Assembly: GCA_963724285.1 (NCBI GenBank)
Contig: CAVRUD010000027.1
Span: 1 to 64,000, forward strand
Length of the DNA: 64,000 bases
Reading direction: 5' to 3'
Source: CAVRUD01 sp963724285
GTDB lineage: Bacteria > Chloroflexota > Chloroflexia > Thermomicrobiales > UBA6265
Of this stretch, positions 1-9,345 are shown one piece after another. Position 1 is the stretch's first letter; the number at the start of each line of letters is the position of its first letter. A model generated the notes under the pieces. The model had not been told where the DNA came from. It worked only from the letters and a program-made list of their open reading frames with translations, and did no database searches. The position numbers and the translations under genes are program-made.

Positions 1-227
1 CGGCCGTCCGCCGCAGCCGATCGGATCACTTCGACCGCCATCCGGTCCTTCATGGACCCGGTCGGGTTGGCCGGCTCCCACTTCACAAAGATGCGCGCCC
101 CCGAGTTCGGCACCAGACGCCGGAGCTCCACCATGGGTGTCCCGCCGACAGCGGCCAGCACTCCGGCTGGCCGGCCGTCCGGAAAGGTTGTCATCGCACC
201 AGTGAACACCCGCGGCATCGTCGGCAT
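1..227 (-). CDS. Cysteine synthase family PLP enzyme, 5' end only
   Basis: This is the first 75 codons of a minus-strand gene that runs off the left edge of the window. The translation has the fold-type II PLP signature: GGTPMVELRRL near residue 29, then NPTGSMKDRMA, where Lys60 would bind PLP. This matches cysteine synthase and cystathionine beta-synthase-like enzymes, which use O-acetylserine or a related substrate. In-frame ATG codons at 227, 218 and 194 are all possible starts; no strong ribosome binding site separates them. An IS3 element begins about 210 bp upstream, so the native promoter may be displaced. The exact substrate cannot be decided from the N-terminus. Confidence 0.8.
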   Translation of the reverse strand, partial: MPTMPRVFTGAMTTFPDGRPAGVLAAVGGTPMVELRRLVPNSGARIFVKWEPANPTGSMKDRMAVEVIRSAAADG

Positions 228-480
228 TGGAAGTACGGGGAACAGACGGACCGCACCCAGCTATCGGTCCAGCCACGATCGCCGCTGGCAACGACGTCGA
301 AAGCACGGCCGTCACCGCACGGGGATCGGCGGATTCTGGCGGTGGTCGCAACACGATCCCTCGCCGAGCGTTGGTTGGCGAGTCGTCCCAGCGTAGTTGC
401 GGGGGGCGCTCGATGGATACTGGCGGATGTGGTGGCCTTGACCCCTGACGGTGGACACCTCGTAAGAGAGGATCTGCATC

Positions 481-795
481 ATGGGAAGACAGCGTCGGGA
501 GTTCAGCCCGGAGTACAAGGACGAGGCCGTGGGGTTGGTGATCAACACTGGCCGGACCGTTGCTGTGGTCGCTCGCGAGCTCGGCATCAACGAGGCCACG
601 CTCGGCCGGTGGGTGAACCTCCAGAAGGACCGCCAGGGTGCCGACGACACGCCGCTGAGCGAGTCCGAGCAGGCCGAGCTGGCCAGGCTGCGCAAGGAGG
701 TCGCTGAGCTGAAGTTGGATCGGGCGTTCCTGAAAAAAGCGTCACTCTTCTTCGCCCAGGAAGCCTCGGATACGAACGCGAAGCGTTCGAGTTGA
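481..795 (+). CDS. IS3-family transposase OrfA
   Basis: This 104-residue protein has the usual OrfA plan: an N-terminal helix-turn-helix (residues about 5-50, with VVARELGINEATLGRWV) and a C-terminal leucine-zipper-like helix ending LKKASLFFAQEA. It binds the IS ends and works with OrfB. The slippery run of six A residues at 733-738 lies where IS3 elements make the OrfA-OrfB fusion by -1 frameshifting; the -1 frame continues into the start of OrfB. The ORF itself is intact. The element cannot move on its own because OrfB is broken. Confidence 0.85.
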   Translation: MGRQRREFSPEYKDEAVGLVINTGRTVAVVARELGINEATLGRWVNLQKDRQGADDTPLSESEQAELARLRKEVAELKLDRAFLKKASLFFAQEASDTNAKRSS

Positions 796-1456
796 TGCAC
801 GCGGAGAAGAGCGACTTCACGATTGTCGCATGGCACGGCTGCTCGGTGTTTCGAGGTCGGGGTACTACGCGTGGACCAAGCGACCGCCCTCGGCGCGAGC
901 GGTTCGCTGCAAGCGGATCGAGGCCAAGATGGCCTGGTTTCACGGCGAGTCCGACGAGGTCTCCGGGACACCACGGATCCTGGCCGACCTCCGCGAGGAC
1001 GGCGAGATCATCTCACGCAAGACCGTCGCCAAGACGATGCGCAAGCTCGGGCTGCGCGGGATCTGCCCGAAACGGTGGAAGACCACCACCGTGACCGACA
1101 GCAACGACACCTACCCGGCGGATGCGGTCAACCGGGCCTGGGACACCGGCGTCATCAACGCGGTCTGGATCGGGGACATCACGTACTTGCGGACCTGGGA
1201 AGGGTGGCTCTACCTCGCGACCGTGATCGATGCCTGCTCACGGCGCGTGATCGGCTGGGCGATCGCTGACCACATGCGCACCGACCTGGTCGAGGACGCG
1301 TTAAAGATGGCGATCACCCTGCGTGGCGAACTCCCCGAGAAGGTCGTGTTCCATGCCGACAGAGGAACTCAATATGCATCTGAGCAGATCACCCGGTTCG
1401 CCACCGCGAACGGCATCACCCGGTCGATGGGCCGGACCGGGGTCTGCTGGGACAAG
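792..1456 (+). pseudogene. IS3-family transposase OrfB, frameshifted and 3'-truncated
   Basis: The DDE transposase begins in the -1 frame relative to OrfA (residues FELMHAEKSDFTIV, about 786-827) and continues in another frame from the ATG at 830 (MARLLGVSRSGYYAW). About one base is therefore missing near 826-830. The first two catalytic Asp regions are present, DITYLR and HADRGTQYAS. The third catalytic residue, Glu, is lost: the coding match ends at GVCWD and runs into unrelated DNA at about 1456. The downstream tail in the same frame is the antisense of the recombinase gene and is not transposase. Confidence 0.85.
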
Positions 1457-1465
1457 GATCTGGTT

Positions 1466-3575
1466 TCATATTGCACCTCCTGGCGCGGGTTGGGTGGGAA
1501 CTCGGTTTCTGATGGGGCTGCCTTGCGTGGCGACGAGTCGTGGGTCGCCGGCGTCTGGTGGTTCGTAGAGTCGTTCGTTCTTGTCGTTGGCTTGGTGGGA
1601 GGTGAGCAGGCCGGCGCGGTGCCAGGCTCTTGATGGTGGAGGGGTGCACGCCGAGTCGTTCGGCGATCTCGGCCGATGCTGAGCAGTCCTCGCGCGCGGA
1701 GCCGGTCGGCGTGGCTGGGCAGGTTGTTGCTGCCGCGTAGGTCGAGCACGATCCGGGCGGTGAACGGCTTGCCGGTCGCCGGAGCGGTGACCGGCGGCGT
1801 TGAGCAGGTCGGCGGCCTCGGCGTCGGTGTGCTCGTCGAGAAGCCGGTCCAGGGCGGCGAGGGTGTCGGGGTGGGTCTGGCGGGCCTGCCAGGCCTCTCG
1901 GGGGGATCGGGATGGCAAGGTTTGAGCTCTGTCCGCCGCGGAGCCGGACGTGCAGGTGGATGTGGTCGGTCTTGACCAGGGTGACGTCGTCGATGAGGAG
2001 GCGGACCATCCGTTTGCGTTCCCGTTGCGGGGTGGCCGGGTCGGCCCACAGGGCGGGAAGTCGGCGGCCAGCGCGCGGACCCGGGCCTTGTGCTCCTCGC
2101 TGAGTGGGCGTGCGGAGCGGCGGTGGCGTGTTCGTAGTCGTCGTGGGCGGCCTGCAAGGCGCGCAGCGCGTCGTTCCAGTCGGCCTCGAGGCTGTCGGCG
2201 ACGAGCCGGTTGTCCGGGTCGACGGCGAGGTAGCGGCGGCGGGCGAGGTCGGCGCGGTGGCGGGAGCGTTCGACGTGGTTGGCGGCGCAGTGTGTCGGCC
2301 TCGGCGGCGCGGGTGTCCAGCTCGGCTTGGACGGTGAGCGCGACCTCGAGGGCGAGCGGGGTGAGGGTGTCGAGCAGGAGTTGGCCGATCGCGGTGTCGA
2401 CGCCGGCGCCGGGGATGGTCTGGCAGCGTGGCGCGCCGTCATCGATGGCGGCGCGCATGCACTGGTAGTCGGGCACCTCGACACCGCGGCGGGTGTGGTA
2501 GCGGATCGTCATCCGACGGCCGCAGCGCCCACAGACCGCGAGGCCCTGCAGCAGCGCGGGGCCTTCCCGGGCTGGGCCGGCGGCCCGGTCGGTGCCGTGG
2601 GCCTGGGCGTTGCCCAGCAGCAGCTTCTGGTTGGCCTCGTACTGCTCCCAGCCGATGTATCCGGGGTGGGCGTCGGGGATCAGCGCGACCCACTGGTCAC
2701 GCGGGACGACCTCGAAGGTCTTCTTCCCGTTGGCGCCCACGCGTTCGCGGCGGCGGCCGTAGGCGAACGCGCCGGCATAGCGCGGGTTGTGCAGGGTGCG
2801 CAGCACCCGCCAGTGCTTGAGCGGCATCCAGGCCAGCTCGCCCTTGTGCGTGCCGGTGCGGACCCGGACCGGGAACAGCAGCCCGGCGGCGTTGAACTCG
2901 GTGACCACGGCGCGTGCGGAGCCGGTGCGGGCGAAAAGGGTGAACACCTGTCGGATCGCGTCTTGGACGCCGGTGTCGGGGTCGAGCACCACGCGGCCGG
3001 CCGGGTCGTAGACCAGCCCGACCGGCAGCGGCATCTGCAGTTCGCCGCGGCGGGCCTTCGACAGCTGGCCGCCGCGCAGCCGGGCGCGGATGAAGTGCAG
3101 CTCGGCCTCGCTCATGGTGCCCTTCAGGCCGAGCAACAGCCGGTCGTTGAAGTCGGCCGGGTCGTAGAGGCCGTCCTCGTCGCAGATCAGGGTGCCGGCC
3201 AGCGCGCAGATCTCCAGCAGCCGGTGCCAGTCGGCGTTGTTGCGGGCCAGCCGGGACACCTCCAGGCCGAGCACGATCCCGGCCTCGTCCGATGCCGACC
3301 TCGGCGACCAGCCGTTGGAAGCCTTCGCGGTCGGTGGCCGAGGCGCCGGACTGGCCCTGGTCGGTGTCGATGACCACCACCCGGTCGCTGGGCCAGCCCA
3401 GTGCCACCGCGCGCTGCCGCAGCCCGTACTGCCGCTGGGTGGACTCGGTGTTGGTGAGCACCTGACGCAGCGTGGACTGCCGGACGTACAGGTAGGCGTC
3501 CCGGCGAAGATGCTCGGCGGTGACCTTGCTCGCGGCCTCGATCCTCTCCGCCGCCACCGAACTGGTTGGCTTCAC
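1466..3575 (-). pseudogene. Large serine recombinase, multiply frameshifted
   Basis: The start is GTG at 3575 with a GAGGAG site just upstream. The N-terminal resolvase domain contains AYLYVRQSTLRQ, where the Ser is the expected nucleophile, then EVSRLARNN and SEAELHFIRARLRGG. A recombinase domain (PRYAGAFAYGRRR) and a zinc ribbon (CGRCGRRM and YQCM) follow. One extra base near 3288 separates the catalytic core from the rest, and several more shifts fall between 2300 and 1500 in the coiled-coil and C-terminal part. The C-terminus ends PTQPAPGGAI. The family performs site-specific strand exchange in resolvases, transposons and phage integrases. The number of shifts suggests real decay. Confidence 0.8.
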
Positions 3576-3595
3576 TGTCGCTCCTCTCGTGTTCC

Positions 3596-4351
3596 TCAGG
3601 CATGGGCCAGGGTCATCGCGGCCAGGACCCGCACCAGTTCCCTCGGCCCGGCCGGCCGGACAGCCGGACAGGCCGGCACGACTGCCCGCGGCGGCCGAGG
3701 GAGGTTCCGGCATGGGTTTGGTGCAGGTCGAGGCGGCGCGGATCCACCCGGCCACCCCCTTGCCGGCGAGCACTCCGAGCCCCAACCGCCAGCCGTCGGC
3801 GCCGCCGCCGAGGGCGGCCGCCCGCATCTGTTCGTACCGGTCGAGCGAGCCCGGCCGAGCGGCCGGCTCAACCTGCTCCGGGGTCCACTTTTCCGACTCC
3901 GGCGCCTGCCCAGCGCCCGTTCGATCGAGCGCGGATGCACCCGCACCCCGAACTCCTCGGCCAGCGGCTCGACCAGGTCCGCCGGCCGCAGCGAGGCGTC
4001 GGCGGCCAGCAGCTCCTCGGCGTGACGCGAGCACCTGCTCGGTGAGCTTGTGCGCCCGCCGAGGGCCGGGCCGGGCCGGCACCAGCGCAGGCAGCCCACC
4101 CTGGGCCAACGCCGCGGCCGCCTGGTAGTACGAGGGGCGGGAGAACCCGAACCCGGACGCTGCGTGCGCCACCGGCACCCCGTCGACCTCCACCCGGCGC
4201 ACCATCTCGTACTTGACCTGCACCAGGTCCCGGGGGTCGAAGAACTCCGACCCGGCGAACTCCTCATCGACCACCGACTCCGGGCGCGGGTTCAGGGTGC
4301 GCGCCTCCCGCAACGCATCCACCTTCGGGTCCTCACCCGGCGCCTGCCCAT
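3596..4351 (-). pseudogene. Helix-turn-helix protein of the recombinase cassette, frameshifted
   Basis: Pieces from adjoining frames give one protein: DALREARTLNPRPES, then VAHAASGFGFSRPSYYQA (a helix-turn-helix like those of transposases), then ELLAADASLRPADLVEPL and VRVHPRSIERAL (a second DNA-binding motif), ending VLAAMTLAHA. An ATG at 4351 sits behind GGGAGG but needs one extra base to enter the main frame; GTG 4322 is the first in-frame start. A second shift lies near 4025 and more near 3900. The stop is 20 bp before the recombinase start, so the two were probably co-transcribed. The role, perhaps target recognition, is inferred from context. Confidence 0.6.
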
Positions 4352-4543
4352 CGCTGCCTCCCGAATCACATTGATGTAAATATGATTACGCCGCCGATCT
4401 GCTTGAGCCAAGCGACACGCCGATGCACAACCCACGTGATTCTGCCTTGAGTACAGGGTCAATACAGCAGCAGCACGTGCCCCAGACTGTTCCGACGCAA
4501 CCGGCCCGGCGTAATTCACCTGACACTTACGGCATAGTCTGCT

Positions 4544-4848
4544 TTACAGTCCCGCCGATGTCGCTGACGTCACCCGGTCGAGGAGATCGGCGAGCTCGAG
4601 GAGATCGTCGAGCCGGAACGGGCATCTCCCGGCCGCCATCACCACGAACACCGGCGGGTCCACCGCGTCGGTCCACCCGACCGGCAGCGAGTGCTGGACG
4701 CCATCCTCGTCGAGGAAGAACACCCGATCCTCGGCCCAGGTCTGACGGACCGCGAGGAACACGAACTCGCGGCCACTCCACGGATGGAACGGTGCGTTAC
4801 CCGGATAGTCCGCTGCGCAGCAACGGAATCAGGAGTAGTTGACGACAC
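4544..4848 (-). pseudogene. Small conserved-type protein (DUF5372-like), frameshifted
   Basis: Joining two frames gives a protein of about 100 residues: it starts at GTG 4848, reaches RTIRVTH, shifts near 4790, and continues PFHPWSGREFVFLAVRQTW and DEDGVQHSLPVGWTDAVDPP, ending VTSATSAGL. From memory this resembles the short DUF5372 proteins; I could not check this. It lies first in the cassette on the minus strand, 192 bp before the HTH gene. Its function is unknown. Confidence 0.5.
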
Positions 4849-5700
4849 GGAACAAACCCCGGGTCGAGCGTGTCGTGCAGTACGTCCGCGGCAACTTCTG
4901 GGCCGGGGAGTCCTTCGTCGACCTGGCCGACGCCCAGGCACGGGCCGAGGTCTGGTGCGCGCACCGGGCCGGGATGCGGGTCCACGGCACCACGCAGCGT
5001 CGCCCCGCCGAGATGTTCGCCGAGCTCGAAGCGGGCTGCCTGCTGCCGGTCCCGGCAGCCTATGACCAGCCGATCTTCACCCGGGTCAAGGTGCACCGCG
5101 ACTTCCACGTCGAGGTCGCCAAGGCGCTCTACTCGGTGCCCGAGGCGCACCTGGGTCGTTACCTGGACGCCCGCGCGGACAGCGAGCTGGTCAAGCTCTA
5201 CTCCACCGGCGGCCCCGCTGGTGCAGGTGGCGGCCGGCTGGTGAAGACCCACCCACGTCAGCCACCCGGCGGCCGGTCCACCGACCCCGCCGACCTGCCC
5301 GAACACAAGGCCGGCTACGCGATGCGGGACCTGACCCGCCTCATCGCGATCTGCGCCGGACACGGACCCAGCATCGGGATCTACGCCGAGCGGCTGCTCG
5401 ACGACCCGCTGCCCTGGACCAGGATGCGCAGCGTCTACCGGCTCCAAGGCCTGGTCACCCGCTACGGCCCCGACCCCGTCGAGACCGCCTGCACCCGGGC
5501 GCTGGACCTCGACGTGGTCAGCGTGTCGAAGATCGCCGCGATGCTGGCCAAGGCCACCGAGCAACAGCAGCCCATGCTGCCCGCCATGCCCACCATGGCC
5601 GGCACTGGCCACAACACCCAAGGCGGCCGGTTCGCCCGCGACCCCGGCGAGTACGCCCATTCACGCACCACCCCGACCAGCGTTCAGCTCACATTGATCC
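4849..5700 (+). pseudogene. istA: IS21-family transposase IstA, C-terminal fragment
   Basis: The fragment begins at about NKPRVERVVQYVRGNFWAG, inside the IstA integrase core, so its N-terminal HTH and first catalytic residues are missing. It continues through FHVEVAKALYSVPEAHLG (a Mu-transposase C-terminal-like beta region) and a long helical tail with YGPDPVETACTRALDLDV and KIAAMLAKATE. No IstB ATPase gene follows. A small irregularity at STGGPAGAGGGRLVK suggests extra bases near 5215. The reading frame runs on past 5700 into phosphorylase DNA only by chance. The fragment lies between the recombinase cassette and the phosphorylase remnant and probably marks the event that truncated the latter. 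Confidence 0.75.
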
Positions 5701-5726
5701 CCGGTGGCGAGCAGGAAGCCAGGACG

Positions 5727-6574
5727 ACCCGCTCATCTGGGAGCGCATCCGCACAATCCCGGACCGCGAGTTCTGGGATGTCCACCTGGCTGCAAAACAG
5801 GACCTGCTCGACCTGCTCGACGAGCGCTCTCGGCGGCGCTGGGCAGCCGGTGGAATCCACCCGGCCCAGGTCGTCTCCGCGGGCCCGTTCCTCGACCGGT
5901 CGGTCTTCACCATCTGCTTTGCCCGCCGGTTCGCAACCTACAAGCGCGATCAATCTCGCCCTTCCACGATGTCGACCGGCTGGCCCGGGATCCTAAACAA
6001 CCACGACCGCCCGGTCCAGATCGTCTTCGCCGGCAAGGCCCACCCCGCCGACGAGGGCGGCAAGAAGCTCATTCAGGAGATCATCCACCGCGCCCGTGAC
6101 CCGCGACTGGGGGGCAGGGTGGCCTTCGCCGAGGACTACGACATGTTCCTGGCGGCGCACCTCGTCTCCGGCGTGGACATCTGGCTGAACACCCCCCGTG
6201 CGCCAATGGAAGCGAGCGGCACGAGCGGAATGAAAGCGGCCATCAACGGCGTTCCAAACGTCAGCATCCTCGACGGCTGGTGGCGGGAAGGCTGGCGCCC
6301 GGACAACTCCAATGGCTGGGGCATCTCGCCGGTGCCGCTCCACGAAGCGGAGCAGGACGCCGCAGAGGCCGATCTGGTCTACGAGGTCCTGGAGAACGAG
6401 GTCCTCCCGCTCTACTACGACCGCGACGCCACCGGCCTGCCGGCAGGCTGGGCCCGGGTCGCCAAGGAAGCAATCCGGACCACCGCCCCGCGCTTCTCCG
6501 CCCGCCGGATGGTCATCGAGTACATTCACCGGCTGTACCGGAACGCTGCGGCCGGGCGGGGGTTGACGGAGTAG
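5727..6574 (+). pseudogene. glgP: Alpha-glucan phosphorylase, 3' remnant
   Basis: This is the last 280 or so residues of a short-type GT35 alpha-glucan phosphorylase, which releases glucose-1-phosphate from glycogen or maltodextrin. It starts at about DPLIWERIRTIPDREFW and contains ARRFATYKR, IVFAGKAHPADEGGKK and EASGTSGMKAAINGVPN, whose Lys is the PLP-binding residue. The N-terminal two thirds are gone, replaced by the IS21 fragment. One extra G in the GGG run at about 5987-5989 shifts the frame between DVDRLAR and ILNNHDRP. The remnant has no start and is not expected to be functional. Confidence 0.85.
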
Positions 6575-6585
6575 GACAAAAGAAC

Positions 6586-7185
6586 GACCTCACCCCTACC
6601 CGCTCGCCATTGCGATGGCGAGGGGAATCAGTGGTGCGTGTTCCTCTTTCGCCCTTGACAATAAGCACAAATATTCTATGTGATTCAAGCGGAACACCCG
6701 GCGTGGGTGCGGGTCTGGGCAGCCAGCAGGCGCCCAACACACCCGGCTCGGGTTCCCAGCCGCCATCCAGGTCCCGGGCTACCCCGCGCTCCCGGATCAC
6801 CCCCACAGGTGATCGGGTCGCAGCGACCCGCGGACCACTAGGCCATCGACCGCCCATCCCGGAGGATCACCGGTGCCGACGCGTCCCCGTCGTAGGGGCA
6901 GACCGATGTGTCTGCCCGCGTCATCCGCCCACCCGGTCCCTGGTTGGACACGCCGTCTCCGACCGCGAAACGTCGTGGTCGGCAACCGGGCGGACACATC
7001 GGTCCGCCCCTACAACCCTGTCCCCAATCCGCACCGTCCTCCCCCTTCCGCCTGCCCTTCCTTAGTGCAGCGGGGGGAAGGGGGTTGGGGGGTTCAGGGG
7101 GCCTCTCTCCGTCTGGGAAAACGGCACGGCCAGACGCCCCCTCCACCGCAGTGGGCTAGGGGAGAGAGGGGGTAGGGGTGAGGTC
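6586..7185. repeat. Repeat-filled intergenic region flanked by a 16-bp inverted repeat
   Basis: No gene was found between the phosphorylase remnant and catalase. A perfect 16-base inverted repeat, GACCTCACCCCTACCC at 6586-6601 and its complement at 7170-7185, brackets the region. Inside lie a GTAGGGGC-type palindrome (6892-7013) and a G-rich stretch (7072-7103) with runs of five to six G. The right arm is followed by CCTTTTT. Confidence 0.7.
6892..7013. repeat. GTAGGGGC paired-hairpin repeat, copy A1
   Basis: The left arm is GTAGGGGCAGACCGATGTGT followed by CTGCCCG; the right arm is close to its complement and ends GTCCGCCCCTAC. Each arm can also fold alone (GCAGAC pairs with GTCTGC). The two arms together form a large inverted repeat. 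Confidence 0.8.
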
Positions 7186-7225
7186 CTTTTTGGTATCTTA
7201 GCGGTGACAACAGTCCCGATATGCC

Positions 7226-7249
7226 TGGCACGGTCTTCCGACCGTGCCA
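7226..7249 (+). promoter_or_regulatory. Hairpin in the catalase leader
   Basis: TGGCACGGTC and GACCGTGCCA form a perfect 10-bp stem with a TTCC loop. The hairpin lies 8 bp before the AAAGGA ribosome binding site of the catalase gene. No T-run follows, so it is more likely a leader structure or protein site than a terminator. Its role is inferred. Confidence 0.5.
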
Positions 7250-7272
7250 CCGGCACGAAAGGATCACGACCG

Positions 7273-8793
7273 ATGAGCGACGACAAGACCAACGGAACCC
7301 CACCGACGCTGACAGACCGCCAGGGCCACCCGATCAGCGACAACCAGAACAACCGCACTGTCGGCGACCGCGGACCGACCGTCCTTGAGAACTACCACTT
7401 CCTCGAAAAGATCAGCCACTTCGATCGCGAACGCATCCCGGAGCGGGTGGTCCACGCCCGCGGCGCCGGTGCCCACGGCTACTTCGAGGCCTATGGCACC
7501 ATCGGCGACGAGCCGGCCAGCACCTACACCCGGGCCAAGCTCTTCCAGGAGAAGGGCAAGCGCACACCCATCTTCATCCGCTTCTCGACCGTCATCCACG
7601 GCGGCCACTCGCCCGAGAACCTGCGCGATCCGCGCGGCTTCGCCGTCAAGTTCTACACGGAAGATGGCAACTGGGACCTGGTCGGCAACAACCTGCCGGT
7701 CTTCTTCATCCGCGACGCGATGAAGTTCCCCGATATCGTCCACTCCTTCAAGCCGGATCCGGTCACCAACCGCCAGGACCCCAACCGGCAATTCGACTTC
7801 GTCAGCAACACGCCCGAATCGATGCACATGATCTCCTGGCTCTTCTCCCCGCGCGGCATCCCCGCCAACTACCGGCAGCAGGAAGGCTTTGGAGTCAATA
7901 CCTACAAGATGGTCAACGCCGAGGGCGTCGGCGTCATCGTGAAGTACCACTGGACCCCGAAGCAGGGCATCCGCTCCCTCACCCAGGCCGAAGCCGACAA
8001 GATCACCAACTTCAACCACGCCACCAAGGACCTGTACGACGCGATCGAGCGCGGCGACTACCCCGAGTGGGAGCTTTCCGTCCAACTCATGTCCGACGAC
8101 GACCACCCGGAGCTGGACTTCGATCCGCTCGACGCCACCAAGACCTGGCCGGAAGACCAGTTCCCGAAGCGCCCGGTCGGCCGCATGGTCCTCGACCGCA
8201 ACCCCGTCAACTACTTCGCCGAGGTGGAGCAGGTCGCCTTCGGCACCGGCGTCCTGGTCGACGGCCTGGACTTCTCCGACGACAAGCTCCTCCAGGGCCG
8301 CACCTTCTCCTACTCCGACACCCAGCGCTATCGGGTCGGTCCGAACTATCTGCAGCTGCCGGTCAACCAGCCCAAGGTTCGGGTCGCGACGAACCAGCGC
8401 GACGGCCAGATGACTTACAACGTCGATGGCAACGAAGCAGGCGCCAATCCGCACATCAACTACGAGCCAAGCTCCCGCAACGGTCTCGTCGAGGCCCCTT
8501 CGGGCGGCACGCCGCACACGCCCTACGTTTCCGGCCACGTCGTCCGCCAGAAGATCAGCCGCACCAACGACTTCGCCCAGGCCGGCGAGCGCTACCGCAC
8601 CATCGAACAGTGGGAGCGGGACGAACTGGTCTCCAACCTGATCTCCAACCTGGCCCAGTGCAACCCGGACATCCAGGAGCGGATGGTGGGCATGCTCACC
8701 AAGTGCGACACCGAGTACGGCGCCCGCGTCGCCGAAGGCCTCGGCATCACCGTCAAGGACCGCGAGTTGGTCGCATCCGGCGACGACGACTAG
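7273..8793 (+). CDS. katA: Catalase, monofunctional heme type
   Basis: This 506-residue protein is a small-subunit heme catalase that converts hydrogen peroxide to water and oxygen. The distal His61 lies in RVVHARGAGAHG, the distal Asn140 in DLVGNNLPVFF, and the proximal heme ligand Tyr347 in RTFSYSDTQRYRVG. Length and motifs match the family, and there is no signal peptide, so it is cytoplasmic. ATG 7273 was chosen because AAAGGA precedes it; an in-frame GTG at 7204 lies upstream of the leader hairpin and is unlikely. It is a single-gene unit with a strong hairpin after it. Confidence 0.95.
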   Translation: MSDDKTNGTPPTLTDRQGHPISDNQNNRTVGDRGPTVLENYHFLEKISHFDRERIPERVVHARGAGAHGYFEAYGTIGDEPASTYTRAKLFQEKGKRTPIFIRFSTVIHGGHSPENLRDPRGFAVKFYTEDGNWDLVGNNLPVFFIRDAMKFPDIVHSFKPDPVTNRQDPNRQFDFVSNTPESMHMISWLFSPRGIPANYRQQEGFGVNTYKMVNAEGVGVIVKYHWTPKQGIRSLTQAEADKITNFNHATKDLYDAIERGDYPEWELSVQLMSDDDHPELDFDPLDATKTWPEDQFPKRPVGRMVLDRNPVNYFAEVEQVAFGTGVLVDGLDFSDDKLLQGRTFSYSDTQRYRVGPNYLQLPVNQPKVRVATNQRDGQMTYNVDGNEAGANPHINYEPSSRNGLVEAPSGGTPHTPYVSGHVVRQKISRTNDFAQAGERYRTIEQWERDELVSNLISNLAQCNPDIQERMVGMLTKCDTEYGARVAEGLGITVKDRELVASGDDD

Positions 8794-8832
8794 CGCACTA
8801 TCGGCTATCGCTCCAGAGCATGACGAACCGAT

Positions 8833-8864
8833 CGAAGGGCCGCCCTGACATGGGCGGCCCTTCG
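8833..8864 (+). terminator. Hairpin after catalase
   Basis: CGAAGGGCCGCCC at 8833-8845 and its exact complement at 8852-8864 form a 13-bp GC-rich stem with a 6-base loop, 40 bp after the catalase stop. There is no clear T-run, so termination by the stem alone is an inference. Confidence 0.6.
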
Positions 8865-8907
8865 GCGTACTTCTGCGGATGTGTCGGCATCGGTGGCGCC
8901 GCGTTGG

Positions 8908-9070
8908 CGTCGCCCGGGGCTAAAGACCCGGGCTGACCCCAATAACCCGGCTGAAGCCGGCTGCCACCCGTCTCGATTATCGGAGAGATCCGACGTTCCA
9001 ATCCCCGTTGTTGCAGCCCCCTTCAGGGGGGTTATCGGGTTCAGCCCCGGGTCTTTAGCCCCGGGCGACG
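8908..9070. repeat. CGCCCGGGGCT palindromic repeat, copy B1
   Basis: A left arm beginning CGTCGCCCGGGGCTAAAGAC is matched by a complementary right arm ending GCCCCGGGCGACG at 9070. Smaller hairpins lie between them (CCGGCTGAAGCCGG and CCCCCTTCAGGGGG). The rest of 8865-9345 shows no gene. Confidence 0.8.
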
Positions 9071-9345
9071 CCTGGACGGCGCTCCGGTTTGCTCCGGCCG
9101 GCAGTGGTTGCGGCATCACCCATTCCCCGGGCAACGCCACCACCGCACCACCCATTCACCCCAGGCAACGCCATCGCCACGTGCCGAGAATGACCCCGCG
9201 CCACCCCCGCACGGCGCCCCTATATGCGCCCAGCGCGACGCCCTCGCGACCATCGCCAACATCCGTGCGCTCGCGCCGCCACCAGGCCAACGCCGCGAGG
9301 CGTGATTCAACGCAAACCACGGAAGTGCCCGTCCATCGCCAGCGA

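Larger units (their letters stand above)
439..1456 (+). mobile_element. IS3-family insertion sequence, right end missing
   Basis: The left end is probably the TGACCCCTGACGGTGGACAC stretch from 439, an IS3-like terminal sequence just before orfA. The element holds orfA and most of orfB, but homology stops abruptly near 1456 inside the WDN motif region, where the serine-recombinase cassette begins. No right inverted repeat or target duplication was found in the window. Confidence 0.75.
1457..4848 (-). mobile_element. Serine-recombinase cassette with HTH and small partner protein
   Basis: Three minus-strand genes lie in a row: a small conserved-type protein (4848-4544), a helix-turn-helix protein (4351-3596) and a large serine recombinase (3575-1466). 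The recombinase stop codon lies about 10 bp from the point where IS3 orfB is cut, so this block probably inserted into the IS3 element. The other edge touches the IS21 fragment at about 4848. No terminal inverted repeats were seen, which fits serine integrase-type movement. All three genes carry frameshifts. The boundaries are inferred from where neighbouring homology stops. Confidence 0.6.

Noticed and set aside
5701..5996. Continuation of the IstA frame past 5700
   Set aside because: The tail is unlike IstA, while a different frame of the same bases matches the phosphorylase; the read-through is chance.
7264..8538. A long minus-strand ORF opposite catalase
   Set aside because: It is an antisense open frame produced by high GC in third codon positions; catalase on the other strand is complete.
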